This document shows, one piece after another, positions 34,914 through 43,616 of a stretch of 64,000 nucleotides of DNA. Source of the stretch: ZC4RG30 sp046347045 (GTDB taxonomy: Bacteria > Pseudomonadota > Gammaproteobacteria > Steroidobacterales > Steroidobacteraceae); the NCBI GenBank assembly GCA_046347045.1, contig JAXMGX010000004.1:1-64000 (forward strand). Reading direction: 5' to 3'. The notes under the pieces are model-generated. The model was not told the origin of the DNA. It saw nothing but the letters and a program-made list of their open reading frames with translations, and ran no database searches. A program made the position numbers and the translations under genes. How positions within the stretch are numbered: the stretch's first letter is position 1; each line of letters starts with the position of its first letter.

Positions 34914-35216
34914 ATGGCTCTGACGAAAGCGGAAATCGCCGAAGCGCTGTTCGATCAGCTTGGGCTGAACAAGCGCGAAGCACGTGAACTCGTCGATCTG
35001 TTTTTCGAGGAAGTGCGCGGGGCGTTGTCCGACGGCGCACAGGTGAAGCTCTCGGGCTTCGGCAACTTCGACCTGCGCGACAAGAACCAGCGGCCCGGCC
35101 GCAATCCAAAGACCGGTGAGGAAATTCCCATCAGCGCGCGACGCGTGGTCACTTTCCGTCCCGGCCAGAAACTGAAGGCGCGCGTGGAAGCGTATGCTGG
35201 AACCGCGGAACAATAA
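34914..35216 (+). CDS. ihfA: Integration host factor alpha subunit
   Basis: IHF-alpha pairs with IHF-beta to bend DNA about 160 degrees for recombination, replication and sigma-54 promoters. The 100-residue protein has the DNABII signature GFGNFDLRDKNQRPGRNP, with the conserved proline in RPGRNPKTGEEIP at the tip of the DNA-intercalating arm. The pheT-ihfA-merR order is conserved in gammaproteobacteria. The last 23 bases overlap the downstream regulator gene. Confidence 0.96.
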   Translation: MALTKAEIAEALFDQLGLNKREARELVDLFFEEVRGALSDGAQVKLSGFGNFDLRDKNQRPGRNPKTGEEIPISARRVVTFRPGQKLKARVEAYAGTAEQ

Positions 35217-35550
35217 CGAACTGCCCGCGATACCGGGGAAACGTTACTTCACCATCGGTGAGGTCAGCGAACTGTGCGGCGTGAAGCCGCATGTGCTGCG
35301 CTACTGGGAACAGGAATTCCCGCAACTCAAGCCGGTGAAGCGCCGCGGCAACCGCCGCTACTACCAGCGGCAGGACGTGATCGTCATCCGCCAGATCAGA
35401 AGCCTGCTGTACGAGCAGGGCTTCACCATCGGCGGCGCGCGCCAGAAGCTCGATGGCGAAGAGAACCGCAGCGACGTGAGCCAGAGCCAGCAGGTGGCTC
35501 GCCAGATCCGCGTGGAGCTGGAAGAGATCCTGCGCATCCTGCGGCGCTGA
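35194..35550 (+). CDS. MerR-family transcriptional regulator
   Basis: A 118-residue regulator with an N-terminal MerR winged helix-turn-helix (RYFTIGEVSELCGVKPHVLR, YWEQEFPQLKPVKRRGNRRYY) and a short coiled-coil tail. There are no metal-binding cysteines in the C-terminal part. It is the small MerR-like protein that follows ihfA in many gammaproteobacteria, and its target is not known. The start lies 23 bases inside ihfA, so translation is coupled. Confidence 0.9.
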   Translation: MLEPRNNNELPAIPGKRYFTIGEVSELCGVKPHVLRYWEQEFPQLKPVKRRGNRRYYQRQDVIVIRQIRSLLYEQGFTIGGARQKLDGEENRSDVSQSQQVARQIRVELEEILRILRR

Positions 35551-35585
35551 CGCCGCGCACGGCCGCCTGTGCGGCAAGGTGACGT

Positions 35586-36179
35586 ATGGCGAGCAAGAAA
35601 ATCCTTTCCGCGAGCATCGCAATCGTTGTCGCAGGCGCCGTAGTCGCCGCCTGCGCGCCCAAGCCCGCGTCGCAGGCTGCAGCCGCCGTGGCCATGCCGC
35701 CGCCGCTCAAGCCCGTGGCCAGCGTGATCGACCTGATGGCCGGGCAGGTCGATCCTGCGGCCGATTTCCTGTGGGAATCCGTGGCGACCGTGTCGACCAC
35801 CAAGGGCATCGAGGAAAGACATCCGAAGACCGATGCCGAATGGGCCGAAGTGCGCTTCCGGGCGCTGCAGCTCATCGAGGCCACGAACCTCTTGATGATG
35901 GATGGCCGCGTCGTCGGACATCCGGGCCAGAAGCTGTCGGAGCCGGGCGGACAGGGTGATTTCACGCCCGAACAATCGCAGGCCGCCATCGACAAGGATC
36001 ACGCCTCGTTCGTGGCCTATTCCGAGGCACTGCGCAGCGCCGCAGAACTCATGCTCGCCGCCATCGAGAAGCGCGACACCGAGGCCATGCTCGAGAATGG
36101 CGGCGCGATGGATGAAGCCTGCGAGGCCTGCCATCGCAAGTTCTGGTATCCCAACTCGCCGCTGCCTCCCGGAACCTGA
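35586..36179 (+). CDS. Cytochrome c'-like lipoprotein
   Basis: A 197-residue envelope protein. The lipobox region VVAAC (C23) suggests lipid attachment. A single heme motif, CEACH, is at C179-C182-H183, near the C-terminus (CEACHRKFWYP). A C-terminal heme on a mostly helical protein is the layout of class II cytochromes c (cytochrome c'). It needs the CcmABCDEFGHI system encoded earlier in the window. It lies between merR and tRNA-Pro, where relatives usually have nothing. The partner is unknown; it may bind NO or CO, or carry electrons. Confidence 0.78.
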   Translation: MASKKILSASIAIVVAGAVVAACAPKPASQAAAAVAMPPPLKPVASVIDLMAGQVDPAADFLWESVATVSTTKGIEERHPKTDAEWAEVRFRALQLIEATNLLMMDGRVVGHPGQKLSEPGGQGDFTPEQSQAAIDKDHASFVAYSEALRSAAELMLAAIEKRDTEAMLENGGAMDEACEACHRKFWYPNSPLPPGT

Positions 36180-36212
36180 GGCAGCGGTGTCTACCGTAGC
36201 TGCGGCGGCGCG

Positions 36213-36791
36213 TCAGCCCTCCATCCGCCACTCGTTCACCAGCTTGTAGCGCGCCGCCTTGATGTGGCGGAACTTGCCGTTGTCCACCTGGTACATTCCC
36301 AGGCTGATCACGCGGAATACCTCGCCGGCCTTCAACGCGCGCTTGAAGTAGTTCGGCTCCGGCCAGTCCTTGTAGCACTTGAATTCCGACGGCAGCTCCG
36401 CCGCGATGCCGGTTGCATCCGCCACGTAGCGCGACACCTCCACCTTCTCGTGGATGTGCGCATGCACTTCCTTGTAGAAGTCGCGGATGGCCGTGGCGCC
36501 CTTGATGGTGGCGCCGCCCAGTTCCAGCACCACATCCGGGTGGTAGAACTCGATGAAGCGCGGATCGTCGTTGTTGAAGAGATTCACGTACTGCAGATAA
36601 CGCGCGAGCGGCAGGCCGCCTGAGCGCGGCTGGGCATCCCCGGGCGCCTTGCCGGTCAGGATGGGGCCGGTGCCGGGCGGCCAGGGGTCGGCCGCAGCGG
36701 CCGCTCGGGCGGCGTTGATTCCCAGGGCGCTGGCAGCCCCCAGCAGCGTGCCCGTGGCCAGAAAGCCCCGTCGGTCCATCGGATTGGCCAT
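36213..36791 (-). CDS. Exported SnoaL/NTF2-like protein with Tat leader
   Basis: A 192-residue protein with a Tat signal (MANPMDRRGFLATGTLLG, then an Ala-rich stretch ending near residue 34). The mature part looks like an NTF2/SnoaL-like fold: RYLQYVNLFNNDDPRFIEFYHPDVVLELGG, then IKGATAIRDFYKEVHAHIHE and a C-terminal strand set. Such domains can be small enzymes (isomerase, dehydratase) or simple binding folds; no catalytic residue can be assigned. It is convergent with the cytochrome c' gene, 33 bases away, and divergent from tRNA-Pro. Confidence 0.72.
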   Translation of the reverse strand: MANPMDRRGFLATGTLLGAASALGINAARAAAAADPWPPGTGPILTGKAPGDAQPRSGGLPLARYLQYVNLFNNDDPRFIEFYHPDVVLELGGATIKGATAIRDFYKEVHAHIHEKVEVSRYVADATGIAAELPSEFKCYKDWPEPNYFKRALKAGEVFRVISLGMYQVDNGKFRHIKAARYKLVNEWRMEG

Positions 36792-36822
36792 GATTCCATC
36801 CCCTTATTGTTGTGAGTGCGGG

Positions 36823-36828
36823 TATTAT
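36823..36828 (+). promoter_or_regulatory. -10 element for tRNA-Pro
   Basis: TATTAT at 36823-36828 stands 15 bases before the tRNA 5' end and is followed by a GC-rich discriminator (GCGCGTCCC). No clear -35 is visible. Confidence 0.5.
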
Positions 36829-36843
36829 GCGCGTCCCTACGGT

Positions 36844-37224
<381 letters not shown>

Positions 37225-38212
37225 TGGAGTGCCCAGGATTTAGTGGACACCACGCCTCTGTCGTCCGATTGTTGCTGCCTCAAAGGCATCAGGGCTCACT
37301 CCCGCTAAGTGGCTATGGCGACGCATCGGATTGTAGAACGAATCGATGTAGTCGGTGATGTCTGCCAATGCGAGCTTTCGGGTCTTGTAGATCTTCTTCT
37401 TGATCCGTTCCTTCTTCAGGCTGCTGAAGAATGATTCGGCCACGGCGTTGTCCCAACAGTTCCCCTTGCGGCTCATGCTGGGCTCCAAGTGATTGGTCTT
37501 ATAAAAACGACGCCAGTCATCGCTGCCGTATTGGGTGCCCTGATCGGAGTGGATAATTGCGTTCCGGGGTCTTCGGCGCCTCACTGCCATCAGCACCGCG
37601 TCGAGCGCAAGTTCCCGTCCCAAGGTAGGTCTTGTTGCCCACCCAATGATTTTTCGCGAGAACAGGTCCACTACGACGGCGAGGTAAAGCCAGCCTTCCC
37701 ACGTGCGGATATACGTAATATCGGTGACCCACGCCCGGTTAGGTGCTGAAACGTCGAACTGGCGCTTCAGCAAGTTCGGCACTGGAGCAGAAGTCGTCGC
37801 CGTAGAGTGACGGCGTATTCGATATCCGTGAGCAGCTCGAATATTGTGGAGGCGCATCAACCGAGCCACGCGGTGCTTGCTGCAAGTCTCACCCGCTTCC
37901 CGTAGGTCCAGGAAGACGCGCCGGGCACCATAAATCCCGTGACTGGCAGTGAAGGACGATCGGATCAGACCCAACAGCCGAGCATCCTCTTGGGCATGAT
38001 CCGAGAGCGGCTTCTGCAGCCAGGCGTAGAATCCGCTCCTCGTGACTCCCAACGTCCGGCACATGGTCGTAACATCGTAGGCGCGAGTATTCGCTTTGAT
38101 GAACTCGTAAGTCTGTCGGGTCCTTCTCGTACTGCTTCTGGTTGGCATGACGCCTCCCCCGAGTTACCCACCGCCAGTATTATTGCGCGTCCACCAAATC
38201 CTGGGCACTCCA
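37225..38212 (-). mobile_element. IS3-family insertion sequence, single-ORF form
   Basis: The element is 988 bases with terminal inverted repeats of 25 bases: 37225-37249, and 38188-38212 reversed, with 23 of 25 matching and outer end TGGAGTGCCCAGGATTT. GAT flanks both sides (37222-37224 and 38213-38215), a possible 3-bp target duplication of IS3-family size. It holds only an OrfB-type transposase; the orfA expected between the right repeat and orfB is absent. Confidence 0.88.
37240..38148 (-). CDS. IS3-family transposase OrfB (DDE integrase core)
   Basis: A 302-residue transposase with an N-terminal helix-turn-helix-like region (DVTTMCRTLGVTRSGFYAWL) and a complete DDE core: D143 (WVTDITYI), D202 (IHSDQGTQY) and E238 (WDNAVAESFF). 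The DD(35)E spacing is exact. IS3 elements normally make OrfAB by programmed -1 frameshifting, with OrfA giving end recognition. Here only 64 bases separate the right inverted repeat from the ATG, which has GGGGGAGG upstream. The protein therefore looks able to be made but may not transpose the element without OrfA supplied elsewhere. Confidence 0.9.
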   Translation of the reverse strand: MPTRSSTRRTRQTYEFIKANTRAYDVTTMCRTLGVTRSGFYAWLQKPLSDHAQEDARLLGLIRSSFTASHGIYGARRVFLDLREAGETCSKHRVARLMRLHNIRAAHGYRIRRHSTATTSAPVPNLLKRQFDVSAPNRAWVTDITYIRTWEGWLYLAVVVDLFSRKIIGWATRPTLGRELALDAVLMAVRRRRPRNAIIHSDQGTQYGSDDWRRFYKTNHLEPSMSRKGNCWDNAVAESFFSSLKKERIKKKIYKTRKLALADITDYIDSFYNPMRRHSHLAGVSPDAFEAATIGRQRRGVH

Positions 38213-39303
38213 GATCTCGCAATGCGGCCATTGACTGGGCATGCGTTGACGAGGTGTATCTGGGGTGCGCCAATCAGGCCGGTGAGGACAATCGCAATGT
38301 CGCGCGGATGGCCGTGATCCTGGCCGGAATGCCCTTGTCGGTTCCGGCCGTAACGATCAACCGCCTGTGCGCGTCGGGTCTGGAATCCGTTGTCACGGGC
38401 GCACGGGCCATCGCCTCGGGTGAGGCTGACCTAGTCATAGCCGGCGGAGTGGAAAGCATGACCCGGGCGCCGTTTGTCATGGGAAAGGCAGAGGCTGCCT
38501 GGACGCGCGGCCATCGGCTTGAGGATACGACCATGGGTTGGCGCTTCGTCAATCCCGTATTGCGGGACCAGGTCGGCGTGGAGTCGATGCCCGACACGGC
38601 GGAGAATCTGGCGCGTGAGCGTGCTATCAGTCGTGCTGATCAAGACGCCTACGCTGCGCGCAGTCAACAGCGCTATGGAAGGGCCAGAGTGCGCGGGTTC
38701 TTTGATCGCGAAATCATCGCCGTGGAGCTGCCAGCGGCGAAGGGTGCGGCGACGCGTGTGGCAGTGGATGAACATCCACGCCCCGACACCACCTTGCAAG
38801 CGCTGGAGAAACTGCGGCCGTTGGCTGTTGGCGGCACCGTCACAGCGGGCAATTCATCGGGCATCAACGATGGCGCTGCGGCGTTGGTGCTTGCGAGCGA
38901 AGCTGCCGTGCGCCGACACGGCTTGAAGCCACGGGCGCGCTTTGCCGCAGCGGCGTCGGCGGGTGTCGAGCCACGAATCATAGGGATCGGGCCGGTGCCT
39001 GCGATCCGCAAGCTTCTGGCCAAGACCAAGCTTGGAATCGACGCTGTCGATCACTTCGAACTGAATGAGGCCTTCGCTGCCCAGGTGCTCGCCGTGACGC
39101 GCGAGCTGAACCTTCCCGACGACAGCGAGCGGGTCAATCCCAATGGTGGCGCCATCGCGGTCGGTCATCCGCTTGGGGCCAGCGGGGCGAGGCTCGTCAT
39201 GACGGCCGTCAATGCGCTGCATGAGGGCCAGGGCCGCCGGGCCATCTGCAGCCTGTGTGTCGGCGTCGGTCAGGGAGTGGCCGCACTCCTGGAACGGGAA
39301 TAG
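38213..39303 (+). pseudogene. 5'-truncated thiolase (beta-ketoadipyl-CoA/acetyl-CoA acyltransferase)
   Basis: About 363 codons of a thiolase. Homology starts at about residue 38 of the family (AAIDWACVDEVYLGCANQAGEDNRN) directly at the IS3 end; the start codon and first 35-40 residues are missing. The nucleophile Cys (NRLCASGLES), NEAFAAQ, GGAIAVGHPLGASGAR and the C-terminal CSLCVGVGQG are intact. GEDNRNVARMA resembles PcaF-type 3-oxoadipyl-CoA thiolases, the last step of protocatechuate/catechol breakdown. A stop lies a few codons upstream on the far side of the IS, so the N-terminus is not simply interrupted there. Confidence 0.85.
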
Positions 39304-39316
39304 TTCGACGTTCTAC

Positions 39317-41317
39317 TCAGGTTCGCCCGGTTTGGGGAATGCCGCCCAGGACCTTCACTCGGTCCATGGGGACTGGGTCATTTCCCGGTTTTGCGTCGGT
39401 AGTGGAAATGGCGTTGGCGAAAACCAGATCGCCGGTAAACCCATCATAGAACTCGAACAGGATCTGCGGTTCCGGATACGCAATCCAGCGATCCCTACCA
39501 GCAGCATCGGGTATGTTGTAAGCGTTGTTGACGCGCACGACGGTGAAGATCGGCCAGTCGTTGCCGGGTCGCCGATCGTCGCGATTGCTGTCATTGCGGT
39601 ACTGGTTGCTGGACCAGAGAATGTTCACGCGGCGATCACCGGACTGATACCAGCCGCTGGGTGGTGAGCCGCCCGCATCGCCCAGGCGGTGGCACCAGCT
39701 TGTATGAGGTCCCGTGCCGACTTCGAACACCCCCGGGGCTATCCGGGCAAAGAAGCTGCGATGCAGGTCGGCACTGAGGAAGATGACCGGTTTGTGCAAT
39801 CCAATGACCAGGTTGAGCAGGTCTGCGCGCTCTGCCAGTCGCCCCGTCCAACCGTCATTCTTGGCGTCACTGAAGATGCCCTGGCCGTACCAGACGCCAT
39901 TGTCGTGAGGCAGGACGACATTCACCGAAGAGACGATGAAGATGAACTCGGCGGTGCTCTTGCCGAGTTCGTCAAGCAACCATCTTTTCTGGGTCTCGCC
40001 CAGCATTCCGACGCTGTGATCCGGCGACTCGGGGGTGCCCTGCCAGACCCGGCTGGATCGCAGGTCGAGCAGGAAGAACTCCGTGTTGGCAATGCTGAAC
40101 TTCGTGAAGCGCTGGTTGCCAATGGAATAGTTGACTTGCTCTGAAACGGTGAACGGCTCCGAGAGCTGGATCGAATGCGGTCCAAGGATCTTGTCGATGC
40201 CGTAGACCCCGGTATTTCCGAAACCCCACAGCACGTGGAGATTGGTGGTCTTCGCCGGATCAAGGTTGGTGAAATCGGCATTGGCGTCAGTCAGGACGCG
40301 GGTCCCCGTTTTGACGCGGGCCTGACCGAAGGCGATGTCCTGGCGCGGGCCGTCACTGGGATTGCACCAGCCGATGTAGTCGTCCCACGCCGCTACTGCC
40401 GGATCGCGGAAGACAGCGCGCTCGACTTCCGAATCGTGGTCAAACCGGGACGCGATATCCTTCTGGAATGGTTTGCCGCGGGCGTCGGTGCGAAAGCCCG
40501 ACTGGCCCGCGCCTGAGGCGTCGTTGAGGATTTCATGGTCGTCCAGGGTGGCGAACATGGGCAGCTCCGCATGGAAGCGCGCCATCTCCGGGCTGCCGTC
40601 CAGGTACAGTTTGTAGTTCTCCCACACTCCCGTCAGCCCTTGAGCCAGATGCACACTGGCGGGTGCAGCTGTCACCTGGTTTTTATGTGTCCACTCCCGT
40701 GCGGTCAGGCTGCGACCGTCTTCGTAAATGAAATCTCCGTTGATGATCTGGAAGTCGATGCGCTCCATGATCCTGCGACGCATGGTGGCGAATGTCGGTG
40801 GCATGTTTGAGCGCGTGGTGCGCCACGACTGGTCATTGCAGGAGCCCACTTCGAAGGCGAAGTTGAACACCCCACGTGGATTCAGTTCGGTGTGGATGAA
40901 GGCGTTGGCATGGGGCAGGGTGCGGAACCGGTGGAACAGGCCGTCAGATTGCTCCACGGCGCCTGACTGTGCCAGCAACGGGTAGAAGTAGACCGTCGCA
41001 GGTTCAAGGCCGGCAAGCTCGACCCAGCCTGCGGCATCGTCGCGCCAGGATGTGCTTACGGTCGTTGAGACCTGTGCGTTCGAGAACGAGGCGTCTTTCG
41101 AGTAACGAACCCGCCAAGTCATCGGCAGCCGGGTGCGCATCCATATTCGGATCGAATGCGCCGACACGTTGCCCAGCATCGGTCCATCCGTAAACGGATC
41201 ACCGGAAGCCTGGCCGGCTACCTTGGCAAGGGTTGCATCTGCTGCCGCGGCGGTTCCCGAGATGGCGCCTGACCACATGCCGAGGAGAATCAACTGGCGA
41301 CGCGACATGGAACCCAT
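39317..41317 (-). CDS. PhoD-like (alkaline phosphatase D family) exported phosphatase
   Basis: About 666 residues. A Tat-type leader (MGSMSRRQLILLGMWS, AAAADA cleavage region) precedes a beta-sandwich PhoD N-domain (GNVSAHSIRIWMRTRLP, WVELAGLEPATVYFY). The metallophosphatase core carries GSCNDQSW, IINGDFIYEDGRS, ATLDDHEILND and VIFLSADLHRSFFA. PhoD enzymes hydrolyse phosphomono- and diesters with Fe/Ca at the active site. I start at ATG 41317; ATG 41308 is also possible, and the longer frame beyond 41317 lacks a signal. It is convergent with the thiolase remnant and divergent from the tannase-family gene. Confidence 0.84.
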   Translation of the reverse strand: MGSMSRRQLILLGMWSGAISGTAAAADATLAKVAGQASGDPFTDGPMLGNVSAHSIRIWMRTRLPMTWRVRYSKDASFSNAQVSTTVSTSWRDDAAGWVELAGLEPATVYFYPLLAQSGAVEQSDGLFHRFRTLPHANAFIHTELNPRGVFNFAFEVGSCNDQSWRTTRSNMPPTFATMRRRIMERIDFQIINGDFIYEDGRSLTAREWTHKNQVTAAPASVHLAQGLTGVWENYKLYLDGSPEMARFHAELPMFATLDDHEILNDASGAGQSGFRTDARGKPFQKDIASRFDHDSEVERAVFRDPAVAAWDDYIGWCNPSDGPRQDIAFGQARVKTGTRVLTDANADFTNLDPAKTTNLHVLWGFGNTGVYGIDKILGPHSIQLSEPFTVSEQVNYSIGNQRFTKFSIANTEFFLLDLRSSRVWQGTPESPDHSVGMLGETQKRWLLDELGKSTAEFIFIVSSVNVVLPHDNGVWYGQGIFSDAKNDGWTGRLAERADLLNLVIGLHKPVIFLSADLHRSFFARIAPGVFEVGTGPHTSWCHRLGDAGGSPPSGWYQSGDRRVNILWSSNQYRNDSNRDDRRPGNDWPIFTVVRVNNAYNIPDAAGRDRWIAYPEPQILFEFYDGFTGDLVFANAISTTDAKPGNDPVPMDRVKVLGGIPQTGRT

Positions 41318-41487
41318 GACTTGAAGGATAGCCCAGGTGAGTGGCTGCGAAGGCCGGTCTGGCGATCCGTCGAGACAAGGTCGATGCAATACGCGCATCG
41401 CTTAATTCAGCATTCGGATTGCTGCTGCAGGGATTTGGGTCGAAGCTTCTGCGCAGCACCTACAAACGCCTTGGTTCTGGGGGTTAC

Positions 41488-43299
41488 ATGTTCGATTGGA
41501 ATTGTTCGCGCAGGGCTCTGGCTCCGCTTGGCCTCGCAGTTGCCGGACTTTGTGCGCCGATCGCGTTCGGCCAGGCACCACCAAGTAAACCCATTGGCCT
41601 TACAAGCGTGGCGAATGCCACGGCAGCTTGTGCCGCGTTGAATGGCAAGGTGATTCCGGCCTCCGCCATTGGTGTAGCCACTGGCGGTGCGGTCGTCACC
41701 GCCACAGCCTACAAGCTGGCCGTTGCCGATGCGCCGCGCGCCCCTCGCGATGGCGGGGGCCGGGGACCGGCGCAGGATGCGGATGCGGGCGGTCCCCCTG
41801 GTGCGGGTGCCATCGTCCAAGGCACCCCTGATCTTTGCCAGGTCCAAATCGACATCAAGCCGGTGGACCCGGCGGCACCACTCATCAAGGTACAGCTCAA
41901 TCTTCCCACGGCGTGGAATGGCAAGTCCCTGCAGATGGGCGGCAGCGGCACCAATGGCTTTCTGGTCAACGGGCTTGGAGCCGCAAGGATCGCCGGACCG
42001 GAGACAGCACTGCCGGTGACCCGCGGCTTCATGACCCTGGGAACGGATTCCGGACACCAGAGTGGCCGGGGCGTGGAAGGTGCCGCGTTCGCGCTCAATG
42101 ACGAGGCGCTCACCAACTACGCATTTGCCGCCTACAAGAAGACCCATGACGTGGGCGTGCAGGTGGGTCTGGCCTACTACGGCCGTCGGGCGGCGAGGAG
42201 CTACTACATTGGAGGCTCCGAGGGTGGGCGCGAAGCCATGGCGATGGCGCAACGCTATCCGGCCGATTTCGACGGCATCGTCGCACTTGATCCGGTGATC
42301 CGCCTGATCGGTCTGTGGCAGCGCCAGTATGGGGTTGGCCCGGTGCAGATGAAGCCCAATGCCTGGCTCGGCGGAAAGACCCAGCTGATTCACGACACGG
42401 TTGCCTCCGCCTGCGATGCGATTGACGGCATACGGGACAATGTCGTCAGCAATTACGTGGCATGCAAGCCGCTGGCTGAGGCGGCCCTTGCCGCCAAGCG
42501 CTGCGCTGCGGGTGCAGACGATGGGGCGAACTGCCTGTCGGATGGGCAGCTGGCCACGCTGCGCTGGTACTACAACGACATGCCGCTTCCCGTCCCGACT
42601 TCGGATGGACTCAAGACCTATCCACCCTATCTCTATGGCAGCGAGGGTATTCCAGGCTTTGATCGATATGTGGTTGGCACCGCCGCGCCCGGCACGGATC
42701 CCGATGCACCGGACGCGCACACGAGCTTTAGGACCGGCATCAGTCTGATCCGATACCTCGTGACGCGCGATCCGAAGTTCGACCTCTTCAAGTTCAGCCC
42801 GGCCGACTATGCCGAGCGGATGAAGAAGCTATCGCAGGACATGGACATGAACAATCCCGACTTGTCGGCCTTTCAGGCGCGAGGCGGTAAGCTGATCATG
42901 CGCGTGAGCCTTTCCGACAAGGGCAATAGCCCGCAGTCGGGAATCGATTACTACAACGCGGTTGTGGCCAAAATGGGCAAATCTAAGGTCGACACCTTCT
43001 TTGTCGCCTATGGCGCCGCCGGCCTGGGGCATACGTCGCCCGGGGTGCCCGCCGGAACCCGGAATGCACCGATATATGGCACGCCAGGGCAGATCGATCT
43101 GCTGGGGCTGATTGACGATTGGGTGGTCAACGGCAACAAGCCAGGCCAGGGGCTGATACTGACCAGTCGGCAGCCGATGCCGCCCTACGACATCATCGCG
43201 TCCAAACCCATGTGCCGGCTCGGCTCGTACCCGAAGTATGTGGGCGCATCGCCGGCCGGCGGCAACCTGGCGACCAACTACGTGTGCACGCCCTTTTAG
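41488..43299 (+). CDS. Tannase/feruloyl esterase-family alpha/beta hydrolase
   Basis: An exported hydrolase of 603 residues. The signal peptide is MFDWNCSRRALAPLGLAVAG followed by LCAPIAFGQA. The nucleophile elbow YYIGGSEGGREAMAMAQRYP places Ser at residue 244. A later SDKGNSPQSGIDYYNAVV and GLGHTSPGV supply likely Asp and His. Members cleave galloyl or hydroxycinnamoyl esters. The family hallmark CS-D-HC disulfide, where Cys precede the Ser and follow the His, is absent: here Gly and Thr. The ATG at 41488 has GGGGG upstream; an upstream frame from 41341 has no signal. It starts a probable operon with the TonB receptor. Confidence 0.82.
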   Translation: MFDWNCSRRALAPLGLAVAGLCAPIAFGQAPPSKPIGLTSVANATAACAALNGKVIPASAIGVATGGAVVTATAYKLAVADAPRAPRDGGGRGPAQDADAGGPPGAGAIVQGTPDLCQVQIDIKPVDPAAPLIKVQLNLPTAWNGKSLQMGGSGTNGFLVNGLGAARIAGPETALPVTRGFMTLGTDSGHQSGRGVEGAAFALNDEALTNYAFAAYKKTHDVGVQVGLAYYGRRAARSYYIGGSEGGREAMAMAQRYPADFDGIVALDPVIRLIGLWQRQYGVGPVQMKPNAWLGGKTQLIHDTVASACDAIDGIRDNVVSNYVACKPLAEAALAAKRCAAGADDGANCLSDGQLATLRWYYNDMPLPVPTSDGLKTYPPYLYGSEGIPGFDRYVVGTAAPGTDPDAPDAHTSFRTGISLIRYLVTRDPKFDLFKFSPADYAERMKKLSQDMDMNNPDLSAFQARGGKLIMRVSLSDKGNSPQSGIDYYNAVVAKMGKSKVDTFFVAYGAAGLGHTSPGVPAGTRNAPIYGTPGQIDLLGLIDDWVVNGNKPGQGLILTSRQPMPPYDIIASKPMCRLGSYPKYVGASPAGGNLATNYVCTPF

Positions 43300-43616
43300 C
43301 TGACGCAGGCCGCCAATCCTGAAGGCGGGGCCTGGGTGCTCGGGACAGGACGGGCTGCGCTAGTCCTGCAACGGTGCATGGCGGCATTCAAGTCACCATG
43401 CAGGCAGGAAGTGGCACTGCAACAGGTCAGTCAGCGGCCCGTCGCCCTCTGCGCACAGCAGACGATTCAGTATGTGAATCCATCGATATCGCCATGGCAT
43501 TGGTACAGGCGCTGATTCGGCGCGATAACTACGCCCTGGGATACCTGTGTGCGCCAGAAGTGCCAGCAAGGCACGGGGCGCGCGGGCAGCGATAAACTTC
43601 GGGGAGCAATATCAAG
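43300..43616. other. 317-base intergenic stretch before TonB receptor
   Basis: No convincing gene. A 73-codon plus-strand ORF (43374-43595) has no recognisable domain and no Shine-Dalgarno. TTGGTA at 43500-43505, then GATAAC 18 bases on, is a weak promoter candidate for the receptor gene. Confidence 0.4.

Noticed and set aside
35551..35585. Possible terminator after the MerR gene
   Set aside because: GCAC/GTGC and GCC/GGC arms can pair with a bulge, but the stem is short and no T-run follows.
43374..43595. A 73-codon ORF before the TonB receptor
   Set aside because: No Shine-Dalgarno, domain or signal; it fills a plausible promoter region.
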